This document shows, piece after piece, positions 1 through 5,747 of a DNA stretch of 6,107 nucleotides. The stretch is from Actinomycetota bacterium (GTDB lineage: Bacteria > Actinomycetota > Acidimicrobiia > Acidimicrobiales > Microtrichaceae). A model generated the notes under the pieces. The model made no database searches, was not told the DNA's origin, and saw only the letters and a program-made list of their open reading frames with translations. Within the stretch, counting starts at the first letter, position 1. Each line of letters starts with the position of its first letter. Position numbers and translations under genes: made by a program. Where the stretch lies: positions 1 through 6,107 of the forward strand of contig WLLG01000151.1 in NCBI GenBank assembly GCA_009700815.1, written 5' to 3'.

Positions 1-1107
1 CAAGCCCAAGACCCAGATTCCTTGGACGGCCCAGAGATTGAAATGGTCGAACCCGTTGCCGGAATCTTGGGTTCGAGCGTTGCTATTACTGGTCCGGAAC
101 TCACCCCCGAGGAAGAAGCCGCAAATATTGCAGCGGCTGAACAGGCCGAGCAGGAGGGCGAAGATGCCAGACTCGCTCGAGTAGCCGAAGAGGCTGCGGA
201 GGATGAGCGCCCAAATTTTCTTGAGCGCCTTGCGAAGGCGCGCTCTACGTTTTCGGGTTTCCTTGGGTCGGTTCTCTCGCGATCCCAAATTGATGCCGAA
301 AGTTGGAACGAACTTGAAGAGGCACTGATTCGAGCAGATGTAGGAATCGGTCCGAGCCAGAAATTGCTTGATGCAGTGCGAGTTACCGTCAAAGAGAACG
401 GTCTGGCGACATCGGCCGAACTTGTCGAAGCAGTGAAAGATCAGATGAAGGCAGATCTCGCAGGCCCAGTCACTCTGGCTCGCGCCCAGACTGCCCCCAC
501 AATTTGGCTGTTTGTTGGGGTCAATGGCGTTGGCAAAACCACCACGATCGGAAAGCTCGGCAAGCGACTCACTGATCAAGGCGATCGGGTTGTGATGGCA
601 GCTGGCGATACCTTCCGCGCAGCAGCGGCAGAGCAACTGGGAACCTGGGCGGATCGGTGCGGTGCAGATCTGGTCCGAGGCGAAGAAGGCGGAGACCCCT
701 CGGCAGTCATCTTCGATGCCGTCGCTTCAGCTGCAGCCAAGGGAGCAGACATCGTCCTGGCCGATACTGCAGGGCGATTGCACAACAAGACCAACCTGAT
801 GGAAGAACTTTCGAAGGTGCGAAGAGTTGCTGACAAGGGTGAGGGCACGGTCACCGAGGTCCTTCTAGTACTTGATGCCACCACAGGCCAGAACGGCCTA
901 CAACAAGCACGTCAGTTCACTGAGGCCACCGAGGTCACCGGCGTAGTTCTGACCAAGCTGGATGGATCAGCCAAAGGTGGCATTGTTTTTGCAATCCGTT
1001 CTGAGCTCGGGATTCCCGTGAAACTGGTCGGACTCGGCGAGACTGCAGTGGACCTTGTGGACTTCAACTCAGATGAGTTTGTCGACGCCCTCTTTGCCCA
1101 AGACTGA
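1..1107 (+). CDS. ftsY: Signal recognition particle receptor FtsY (5' end outside window)
   Basis: FtsY is the membrane-associated SRP receptor. Its GTPase pairs with Ffh to deliver ribosome-nascent-chain complexes to the Sec translocon. The frame is open from base 1 with no stop, so the gene probably begins upstream; TTG at 22 and ATG at 43 are in-frame alternatives without a clear ribosome site. Counting codons from base 1, residues about 30-70 form an Ala/Glu-rich acidic region, typical of the variable FtsY A region. The helical N domain follows (about 72-155), then the NG GTPase: P-loop GVNGVGKTT (173-181), DTFRAAAAEQL (203-213), DTAGR (255-259), TKLDG (318-322) and the GLGE closing loop (344-347). 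The C-terminus ends normally, with no M domain, which separates it from Ffh. No transmembrane segment is visible in the part present; one could lie in the missing N-terminus. ffh follows after 43 nt, so the SRP pair is probably co-transcribed. Family assignment is very secure; only the start is uncertain. Confidence 0.97.
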   Translation, partial: QAQDPDSLDGPEIEMVEPVAGILGSSVAITGPELTPEEEAANIAAAEQAEQEGEDARLARVAEEAAEDERPNFLERLAKARSTFSGFLGSVLSRSQIDAESWNELEEALIRADVGIGPSQKLLDAVRVTVKENGLATSAELVEAVKDQMKADLAGPVTLARAQTAPTIWLFVGVNGVGKTTTIGKLGKRLTDQGDRVVMAAGDTFRAAAAEQLGTWADRCGADLVRGEEGGDPSAVIFDAVASAAAKGADIVLADTAGRLHNKTNLMEELSKVRRVADKGEGTVTEVLLVLDATTGQNGLQQARQFTEATEVTGVVLTKLDGSAKGGIVFAIRSELGIPVKLVGLGETAVDLVDFNSDEFVDALFAQD

Positions 1108-1150
1108 GCGTTGGAGTCAACCAGTCCGGGACCGGTAGCATGAGGGCCAA

Positions 1151-2632
1151 ATGTTTGAGTCACTCAGCGATCGATTTGATGGAATTTTTACTCGGCTTCG
1201 TGGGAAGGGTCGACTTTCTGAAGCAGATGTAGACGAGGTGCTGCGGGAAATCCGCATGGCGTTGCTCGAGGCTGACGTCAACCTGGCCGTAGTCAAGGCG
1301 ATGCAAGAACGCATTCGCGAGCGTGCCGTAGGGGAAGACCTTTCCCTTTCGCTCAACCCGGCGCTACAGGTCAAGAAGATCGTCCTCGAAGAACTCACCC
1401 AAACCTTGGGCGGCGAGACCCTCCGCATCACCTACGCATCCAAGCCGCCCACTGTGGTGTTGATGGCTGGCCTCCAGGGCTCCGGTAAAACCACCAACTC
1501 GGCCAAGCTGGCAAAGTGGTTCAAAGCACAAGGGCGCAACCCCATGTTGGTGGGTGCCGACTTGCAGCGGCCCGCCGCAGTGGCTCAGCTGCGCACTCTG
1601 GCCGCTCAGATTGATGTGCCGGTGTTCTCTGCTACCGATGAGGTGGTCCTCTCTGGCGTAGGTGATCCAGTGGACGTTGCCCGAGCGGCCGTTGCAGAGG
1701 CACGTCGCTTGGGACGAGATGTCCTCATTGTCGATACTGCGGGTCGCCTCGCAATCGATGCCGAGTTGATGACGCAGGTGAGGCAGATCTCCGATGAGGT
1801 GCAGCCGGACTACACCTTCTTGGTTGTTGATGCCATGACAGGCCAAGACGCCGTGGCTGTTGCTGAGTCGTTCCACGCCACCCTCGAACTCGACGGTGTG
1901 ATTCTGACCAAGCTGGATGGCGATGCACGCGGTGGAGCAGCACTGTCAGTCAAAGAGGTAGTCGGCAGACCAATTGCGTTCGCATCTACTGGCGAGAAAC
2001 TCGAAGACTTTGACCTGTTTCATCCTGATCGTCTGGCGGGTCGAATCCTCGGCGAGGGTGACCTTGCCACCTTGATCGAAAAGGCCGAGGGCGCATTCGA
2101 ACAAGACCAGGCTGAAGAGGCCGCTGCCCGTCTCATGGACGGCTCGTTCACGCTTGATGACTTCCTCGACCAGATGCAGGCGCTCAAAAAGATGGGCCCT
2201 CTCTCTGGCGTGATGGCCATGTTGCCCGGAGTGCCCAAAGAGGTTCGCGACGTAGAGATTGACGATCGGCAAATCGCCCGGGTGGAAGGCATCATCAAGT
2301 CGATGACTCCGGCCGAGCGAATGAAGCCTGAAATCATTGATAACTCTCGCCGCGACAGAATTGCAAAGGGTTCTGGTTCCTCTGCAACTGATGTGACACA
2401 GCTTGTCAATCAGTTCAAGCAGATGCGTCAGATGATGCAGCAGATGGGTGGAAATAAATTTGCCAAGCGCAAGGCCAAGAAGGCGAAGAAGGGAAAGAAG
2501 GGCGGAGGAAGAGTGACCGCCAAGGGCCCGGTACAGATTGATAAGAAGGCATTTGCGCTGCCAACCCTCGAGGAGATGGAGGCGCAACTGCCCAACCGTG
2601 CAGGCTCGAGCGGCTCCGATAACTTGCCTTGA
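1151..2632 (+). CDS. ffh: Signal recognition particle protein Ffh (SRP54 homologue)
   Basis: Ffh binds signal sequences emerging from the ribosome, together with the SRP RNA, and docks onto FtsY in a GTP-dependent way. The 493-aa protein has the full N-G-M layout. The N domain is at about 1-95. The G domain has GLQGSGKTT (107-115), DLQRPAA (137-143), DTAGR (195-199) and TKLDGDARGG (253-262). A methionine-rich M domain covers about 320-435 and includes RIAKGSG (403-409) and the amphipathic Met helix QMRQMMQQM (424-432), the expected RNA and signal-peptide binding region. A Lys/Gly-rich low-complexity stretch (436-454) and about 40 further residues follow, making it longer than the roughly 450-aa E. 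coli protein; such basic tails are common in actinobacterial Ffh. The start ATG is preceded by GAGGG at 1142-1146 with 4-nt spacing. The stop is TGA, followed by the 217-nt gap before rpsP. Identification is unambiguous. Confidence 0.98.
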   Translation: MFESLSDRFDGIFTRLRGKGRLSEADVDEVLREIRMALLEADVNLAVVKAMQERIRERAVGEDLSLSLNPALQVKKIVLEELTQTLGGETLRITYASKPPTVVLMAGLQGSGKTTNSAKLAKWFKAQGRNPMLVGADLQRPAAVAQLRTLAAQIDVPVFSATDEVVLSGVGDPVDVARAAVAEARRLGRDVLIVDTAGRLAIDAELMTQVRQISDEVQPDYTFLVVDAMTGQDAVAVAESFHATLELDGVILTKLDGDARGGAALSVKEVVGRPIAFASTGEKLEDFDLFHPDRLAGRILGEGDLATLIEKAEGAFEQDQAEEAAARLMDGSFTLDDFLDQMQALKKMGPLSGVMAMLPGVPKEVRDVEIDDRQIARVEGIIKSMTPAERMKPEIIDNSRRDRIAKGSGSSATDVTQLVNQFKQMRQMMQQMGGNKFAKRKAKKAKKGKKGGGRVTAKGPVQIDKKAFALPTLEEMEAQLPNRAGSSGSDNLP

Positions 2633-2646
2633 TTGCATGCTGCAGC

Positions 2647-2694
2647 GGGCACGAACCCCAAACTCAGAATGACAAACGCTCTCTGAGCTTGCCC
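2647..2694 (+). other. Two-tier inverted repeat after ffh (possible RNA hairpin)
   Basis: An outer stem GGGCA (2647-2651) can pair with TGCCC (2690-2694), and an inner stem CTCAGA (2663-2668) with TCTGAG (2682-2687), leaving a 13-nt loop. It starts 14 nt after the ffh stop. No T-run follows, so it is not a canonical intrinsic terminator. It could be a 3'-end or processing structure of the ftsY-ffh transcript, or part of the rpsP leader. The pairing is seen in the sequence; the function is inference. Confidence 0.35.
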
Positions 2695-2783
2695 AAGGCA
2701 CCCTGCTCCGACCATCATATGTAGTCGCCCGTTTCGGGCTGAGGGTGTTGCAGGTCGTTCTGCTGCACCAAGAAGAATCACTT

Positions 2784-2815
2784 GTGACGTTCTCGCACTC
2801 CCGTGGGGGCGTCAC
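2784..2815 (+). promoter_or_regulatory. Candidate leader hairpin upstream of rpsP
   Basis: GTGACG (2784-2789) and CGTCAC (2810-2815) are a perfect 6-bp inverted repeat. As RNA the stem can continue inward through UUCUC (2790-2794) against GGGGG (2805-2809), using G-U pairs, to give 11 bp around a 10-nt loop. It ends 34 nt before the rpsP start codon. The rest of the 2633-2849 gap has two shorter inverted repeats, GCCCG/CGGGC (2727-2731/2735-2739) and TGCAG/CTGCA (2749-2753/2763-2767), and no supportable gene. Ribosomal-protein operons often carry autoregulatory leaders, so this is a plausible regulatory structure, but no known leader class is recognised. Confidence 0.4.
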
Positions 2816-2849
2816 CACCGAAGAACCAGACTGAAAGAAGTTACACATC

Positions 2850-3122
2850 GTGGCAGTTCGACTCCGCCTCACGCGGGTAGGCAAGAAGAAGCAACCTTCG
2901 TACCGCATCGTTGCAGCAGATGCCCGCTCACCTCGTGATGGCAAGTACCTAGAGATCGTTGGAACCTACGACCCTCGTCGTGAGCCATCGGCAATCACGG
3001 TTGATAACGAAAAGGCCATCGAGTGGCTGAAGAAGGGCGCGCAGCCCTCGGAGCGTGTTCAAAAACTCCTCGTTATTTCTGGTGCATGGGATGAGTTCCA
3101 GGCATCGAAGGCGAGCAAGTGA
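2850..3122 (+). CDS. rpsP: 30S ribosomal protein S16
   Basis: S16 is a structural protein of the 30S body that contacts 16S rRNA and is needed for efficient subunit assembly. The 90-aa product shows the family signatures: the N-terminus MAVRLRLTRVGKKKQPSYRIV (residues 1-21, basic and rRNA-binding), the motif DGKYLEIVGTYDP (30-42), and the helix EWLKKGAQPSERVQKLL (58-74). It has only a short tail after the core, unlike the long Ala/Lys tails of S16 in many high-GC actinobacteria. The start is GTG, preceded by a modest purine stretch GAAAGAAG at 2833-2840. The TGA stop overlaps the GTG start of the KH-protein gene by 4 nt, implying translational coupling. It heads the tight rpsP-khpA-rimM-trmD run. 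Confidence 0.98.
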   Translation: MAVRLRLTRVGKKKQPSYRIVAADARSPRDGKYLEIVGTYDPRREPSAITVDNEKAIEWLKKGAQPSERVQKLLVISGAWDEFQASKASK

Positions 3123-3427
3123 GCGAGGAAGACCTCGCATCCGAGGATTCCGCCAATCAGCAGGACCCTGCAGGCAGCGGTGCGCGACCTGTTCAGGCAA
3201 CTGCAGTGTTGGAGCACATCGCTCGGTCACTCGTAGAGACTCCCGACAGCGTTCGAGTCGAAGTCGTAGATGGGCCATCACATCCCAGACTGAATCTGTA
3301 TGTGGCCCAAGGTGACATGGGACGTATCATCGGAAAGCGTGGACGCATGGCATCTGCCATTCGCATCGTGACTCGCGCTGCAGCAGCACGAGATGGCGTC
3401 GAAATCGACGTCGAGTTTGTCGACTGA
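3119..3427 (+). CDS. khpA: KH-domain RNA-binding protein KhpA
   Basis: This is a small single-KH-domain protein of the KhpA (YlqC) family. In Gram-positive bacteria the family binds RNA together with KhpB/Jag and affects cell division and elongation; the partner is not in this window. The product is 102 aa, against about 75-80 aa for firmicute KhpA. Residues about 28-102 are the KH core, with the GxxG nucleic-acid loop in IGKRG (71-75, GKRG) and the usual ending DVEFVD. Residues 1-24 are an additional acidic, probably disordered extension. The GTG start is supported by GAAGG at 3107-3111 and by the 4-nt overlap with the rpsP stop. A GTG at residue 30 would give a core-only protein but lacks that context. 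Its place between rpsP and rimM is the standard location. Family assignment is firm; cellular role is by homology. Confidence 0.95.
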   Translation: MSEEDLASEDSANQQDPAGSGARPVQATAVLEHIARSLVETPDSVRVEVVDGPSHPRLNLYVAQGDMGRIIGKRGRMASAIRIVTRAAAARDGVEIDVEFVD

Positions 3428-3435
3428 GTTCCCCC

Positions 3436-3942
3436 ATGCCAACTTCGGGCGCGGCAAGCTCCGATGGCGGTGGCCTGCTTGAGGTAGGTCGAATCACCAA
3501 AGCTCACGGCCTGCGCGGCGAAGTCGTCGTCTATCTAAGTTCTGATCGCACTGAGCGCGTTGCCCCAGGGTCGAAACTCGAGTCCGACCGCGGGCCCCTG
3601 ACTGTGGTCAGTTCTCGTAAACACCAAGACCGCTGGATTGTTCAGTTCCAAGGGTGCACCACCCGGGAGGCTGCGGAGCAGGCTCGCGGAACCGTTCTGA
3701 GCGCTGCTCCTATTAGCGACCCCGAGGGGATGTGGGTGCACGAACTCATTGGGTGCATGGTGCAGACCACAGATGGCACAAACCGTGGGCGCATCGAGTC
3801 AGTCATGGACAACCCTGCGGCGGACTTACTAGTGCTTGAATCAGGGATCTTGGTTCCAGTGGTCTTTGCCCTGGGTGGACCAGTGGACGGGGTTCTCCTC
3901 GTCGATACTCCTGACGGGTTGTTCGAACTGCTCGACTCATGA
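3436..3942 (+). CDS. rimM: 16S rRNA-processing / ribosome maturation factor RimM
   Basis: RimM binds the 30S head, in contact with S19, and assists late 16S rRNA processing and 30S maturation. The 168-aa protein shows the two expected domains. The N-terminal RimM beta-barrel begins with LEVGRITKAHGLRGEVVV (residues 15-32, the family hallmark). The C-terminal PRC-barrel starts near GMWVHELIGCMV (98-109) and includes the IESVMDNPAADLLVLESG segment (120-137) and the ending VDTPDGLFELLDS (156-168), which matches the usual PEGLLDL-type terminus. About 13 Gly/Ser-rich residues precede the core. The ATG at 3436 lies 8 nt after the khpA stop and has only a weak upstream purine signal, so translation may depend on coupling to khpA. 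A 43-nt gap leads to trmD. Confidence 0.96.
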   Translation: MPTSGAASSDGGGLLEVGRITKAHGLRGEVVVYLSSDRTERVAPGSKLESDRGPLTVVSSRKHQDRWIVQFQGCTTREAAEQARGTVLSAAPISDPEGMWVHELIGCMVQTTDGTNRGRIESVMDNPAADLLVLESGILVPVVFALGGPVDGVLLVDTPDGLFELLDS

Positions 3943-3975
3943 TCCCTTGTGTTGATGAGGCTTGTATCGCTGCTC

Positions 3976-3980
3976 GGAGG
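3976..3980 (+). promoter_or_regulatory. Ribosome binding site of trmD
   Basis: GGAGG lies 5 nt before ATG 3986. It is the strongest Shine-Dalgarno match in the window and decides the trmD start in favour of ATG 3986 over the in-frame TTG at 3962, which would put this site inside the gene. Confidence 0.85.
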
Positions 3981-3985
3981 CTCCT

Positions 3986-4747
3986 ATGCGCATCGATGTT
4001 CTGACGATCTTCCCCGAGATGATTTCGGAGTTTGGGGCACACAGCCTGATCGGGCGCGCTGCCGCTGACGGGTTGTTAGATCTGCGGGTGCATGACCTTC
4101 GAGCCGCAACCCAAGATGTTCATCGCACGGTGGATGATTCTCCCTTTGGTGGAGGTGCGGGCATGGTGCTGAAGGCTGGCCCGATCTTTGACACGGTAGA
4201 AAAAGAGCAGCCACCGCGTCCGCTCTTTTTGCTTGGGCCCGGCGGGCGGCCACTCGACCAAGCCTGCGCTCAGGAGTTGGCGAACTGCGGCGGGTTTTCG
4301 CTGCTGTGCGGCCGATATGAGGGGATTGACCATCGGGTCCGCAAGCACCTAGTCGATGATGAACTCTCGATCGGCGACTTTGTGCTCTCGGGTGGCGAGG
4401 TTGCGGCCATGGTCGTAATGGAGGCCGTGGGTCGACTTATCCCGGGTGTCATGGGTAATGCGGATTCTGCCCAAGAGGAGTCGTTTTCTTCCGGACTCCT
4501 TGAGCATCCTCAGTACACCAGACCCGCAGAGTTCCGGGACATGGCCGTGCCGGCAGTACTGCTGTCTGGAGACCACGCTCGTGTTGGCCGGTGGCGAGAG
4601 GCCCAAGCGCTTTGGAAAACCCAACTGGTTCGGCCCGACCTGATTCAGGCACGGGGTGGACTCAGTGAACGCGAGCGGTTACTCATGAATGAGTTTGAGT
4701 CAGAGGCTGAGGGCCTGCCGCGCTGGACTGCAGAAGAGTCTGACTAA
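3986..4747 (+). CDS. trmD: tRNA (guanine-N1-)-methyltransferase TrmD
   Basis: TrmD transfers a methyl group from S-adenosylmethionine to N1 of G37 in tRNAs with a GG anticodon context, which suppresses +1 frameshifting. The 253-aa protein is full length and starts with the canonical MRIDVLTIFPEM. The SPOUT trefoil-knot motifs are intact: DSPFGGGAGMV (51-61), LCGRYEGIDHRV (107-118) and SIGDFVLSGGE (128-138) around the cofactor pocket, Arg150 in GRLIPGV, LLEHPQYTRP (171-180) and LLSGDHARVGRWR (192-204). At the place where the E. coli and Haemophilus enzymes carry the proposed general-base Asp before Ser (EDSF), this protein has Glu165 (QEESF), a conservative carboxylate exchange. The start is set by GGAGG at 3976-3980. 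It follows rimM by 43 nt. The TAA stop is followed at once by hairpin-forming sequence. Confidence 0.98.
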   Translation: MRIDVLTIFPEMISEFGAHSLIGRAAADGLLDLRVHDLRAATQDVHRTVDDSPFGGGAGMVLKAGPIFDTVEKEQPPRPLFLLGPGGRPLDQACAQELANCGGFSLLCGRYEGIDHRVRKHLVDDELSIGDFVLSGGEVAAMVVMEAVGRLIPGVMGNADSAQEESFSSGLLEHPQYTRPAEFRDMAVPAVLLSGDHARVGRWREAQALWKTQLVRPDLIQARGGLSERERLLMNEFESEAEGLPRWTAEESD

Positions 4748-4748
4748 T

Positions 4749-4778
4749 CCCGGTTCATTGCACCGGGGTGTGCTCCCC
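4749..4778 (+). terminator. Overlapping alternative hairpins between trmD and rplS (possible terminator/attenuator)
   Basis: CCCGGT (4749-4754) pairs perfectly with ACCGGG (4762-4767) around a 7-nt loop, starting 1 nt after the trmD stop. The same G-run (4765-4768) can instead pair with CCCC (4775-4778), a short stem followed by the T-rich ATTTTCTTCTG. The two stems exclude each other, as in a terminator/antiterminator pair, but the second stem is only 4 bp, so strong termination is unlikely. It may be a weak terminator or attenuator that lets part of the transcription continue into rplS. Confidence 0.35.
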
Positions 4779-4786
4779 ATTTTCTT

Positions 4787-4853
4787 CTGTTCGCTAACAG
4801 CTACTATCATGTCCATCTTGGCAATTCCGGTGCTGCAGACCCGCAGCGCTGTT
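4787..4853 (+). promoter_or_regulatory. Structured leader just upstream of rplS
   Basis: Three pairings are possible: CTGTT/AACAG (4787-4791/4796-4800, 4-nt loop); a 9-bp stem at 4828-4836/4843-4851 with loop AGACCC, containing two G-U pairs; and a long-range pairing of AACAGC (4796-4801) with GCTGTT (4848-4853). The last competes with both others and ends 2 nt before the rplS ribosome site AGGAG (4856-4860). L19 leaders are described in Firmicutes, so an autoregulatory leader is plausible, but I do not recognise that consensus here. No convincing promoter was found; TACTAT at 4802-4807 resembles a -10 box but lacks a good -35. Confidence 0.35.
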
Positions 4854-4867
4854 CTAGGAGACCAGAC

Positions 4868-5212
4868 ATGAATCCCACCGACTTCATCGATCACCCCAAC
4901 CTCCGTGAGGACATCCCCGAATTCGCCCCCGGCGATACTCTCAAGGTTCACGTAAAGGTGATCGAAGGCAACAAAGAGCGCACGCAGCTCTTTCAGGGTG
5001 CTGTGATTCGTCGCCAAGGCAGCGGAATTCACGAGACTTTCACTGTGCGCAAGGTCTCCTATGGCGTCGGAGTTGAGCGCACCTTCCCCGTGCACTCTCC
5101 CATCATCGACAAGATCGAGCGCATGTCCCGTGGTGACGTTCGTCGGGCAAAGCTCTACTACCAGCGTGATCGCATCGGTAAGGCTGCGAAGATCAAAGAA
5201 TTGCGCGACTGA
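4868..5212 (+). CDS. rplS: 50S ribosomal protein L19
   Basis: L19 is a 50S protein at the 30S-50S interface that takes part in the inter-subunit bridge region. The 114-aa product is standard length and matches the family throughout: FAPGDTLKVHVKVIEGNKER (residues 19-38), QLFQGAVIRR (40-49), ETFTVRKVSYGVGVERTFPVHSP (56-78), and the C-terminal RGDVRRAKLYYQRDRIGKAAKIKE (88-111), the basic rRNA-binding tail. The ATG is preceded by AGGAG at 4856-4860 with 7-nt spacing. It sits 120 nt after trmD, an unusually loose junction for this operon, which suggests separate control. No lepB follows. Confidence 0.98.
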   Translation: MNPTDFIDHPNLREDIPEFAPGDTLKVHVKVIEGNKERTQLFQGAVIRRQGSGIHETFTVRKVSYGVGVERTFPVHSPIIDKIERMSRGDVRRAKLYYQRDRIGKAAKIKELRD

Positions 5213-5259
5213 GTTCCGCTTCGTCGGGTTCTTGTTCCTGGCCTTCCAATTCCTTCAGT

Positions 5260-5284
5260 ACGGCTGCAGTTGTCTGCGTGCCGT
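5260..5284 (+). terminator. Hairpin in the rplS-yraN gap (possible terminator)
   Basis: ACGGC+TGCAG (5260-5269) can pair with CTGCG and GCCGT (5274-5278 and 5280-5284) around the loop TTGT, with one bulged T at 5279 and one T-G pair. It begins 48 nt after the rplS stop. A T-rich run appears only about 20 nt later (5304-5312), so it is not a classic intrinsic terminator. It could end or stabilise the rplS message. The rest of 5213-5378 holds no supportable gene. Confidence 0.35.
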
Positions 5285-5324
5285 GATCGAGATCTAGTAG
5301 CGGTATTTCCTTCCCCCTAACTCA

Positions 5325-5354
5325 TGCCCCTTGCGTTCAAACGCGGATCGGGCA
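5325..5354 (+). other. Inverted repeat upstream of yraN
   Basis: TGCCC (5325-5329) and GGGCA (5350-5354) flank the dyad GCGTT-CA-AACGC (5333-5344). As RNA it forms an imperfect hairpin ending 8 nt before the yraN ribosome site; as DNA the inner dyad could be a small operator. Only the symmetry is seen; function is unknown. Confidence 0.3.
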
Positions 5355-5362
5355 CAGCGAAC

Positions 5363-5375
5363 AGGGAATAGGGAA
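5363..5375 (+). promoter_or_regulatory. Duplicated Shine-Dalgarno-like element of yraN
   Basis: AGGGAA occurs twice in a row (5363-5368 and 5370-5375). The second copy lies 3 nt and the first 10 nt before ATG 5379. This supports ATG 5379 as the start rather than the in-frame TTG 5331, which would add 16 residues without family resemblance. Confidence 0.6.
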
Positions 5376-5378
5376 CAG

Positions 5379-5735
5379 ATGTCAACCTCTAGATTCGACC
5401 CACGCAAGCTGGGTGCCTACGGTGAGAATCTTGTAACGCAGTGGTATTTGGACCGCGGCTACTGCGTGCTTGAACGTAACTGGCGTTGCAGATCGGGCGA
5501 ACTCGACATCATCTTGGCCAAGGGACGCAATGTTGTCATCTGCGAAGTAAAGACCAGATCTTCAGAGCGTTACGGAACACCCCTAGAGGCCGTAGGTCCT
5601 GCCAAGCAGCGCAAACTCCGCAGACTCGCAGCGCAATGGCTGCGGGACGAGGCTCCGTTCAAACCCGATTCAGTGCGATTCGATGTCGCAGGAGTAATGG
5701 GTACGAAAATTCAGGTGGTCATCTCGGCCCTCTAG
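5379..5735 (+). CDS. yraN: YraN family (UPF0102) predicted endonuclease-fold protein
   Basis: This is a small protein of the UPF0102/YraN family, which has a restriction-endonuclease-like fold; its substrate and cellular role are not established. The product is 118 aa, normal for the family. Visible motifs are LGAYGENLVTQWYLDRGY (residues 11-28, with conserved Glu16), ERNWRCRSGELDII (32-45), and VVICEVKTRSSERYGTPLEAV (52-72), followed by the K-rich helix AKQRKLRRLAAQWL. Glu16, Glu41, Asp43, Glu56 and Lys58 form the expected E...D...ExK metal-binding nuclease signature, so it is not visibly degenerate. In relatives yraN usually follows rnhB in the rplS region and precedes comM-dprA. Here it follows rplS directly after a 166-nt gap, and the next genes are on the opposite strand. 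It ends with TAG, 30 nt from the stop of the convergent gene. Confidence 0.93.
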   Translation: MSTSRFDPRKLGAYGENLVTQWYLDRGYCVLERNWRCRSGELDIILAKGRNVVICEVKTRSSERYGTPLEAVGPAKQRKLRRLAAQWLRDEAPFKPDSVRFDVAGVMGTKIQVVISAL

Positions 5736-5747
5736 ATCGGGGACTCT

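Noticed and set aside
2689..2718. Possible promoter for rpsP (TTGCCC with CATCAT 18 nt later)
   Set aside because: The -10 match is poor, the -35 overlaps a stem of an inverted repeat, and no second line of evidence supports it.
1946..2944. Long minus-strand open frame of 332 codons antisense to ffh and the rpsP leader
   Set aside because: It is antisense to an unambiguous ffh gene, crosses into rpsP, has no recognisable domain and a composition typical of a shadow frame in GC-rich DNA.
3962..3985. Upstream TTG start for trmD adding 8 residues
   Set aside because: The extra residues are unlike TrmD, and GGAGG at 3976-3980 fits ATG 3986, which gives the canonical N-terminus.
5331..5378. Upstream TTG start for yraN adding 16 residues
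   Set aside because: The added sequence overlaps an inverted repeat and the ribosome-site-like AGGGAA copies and has no family resemblance.
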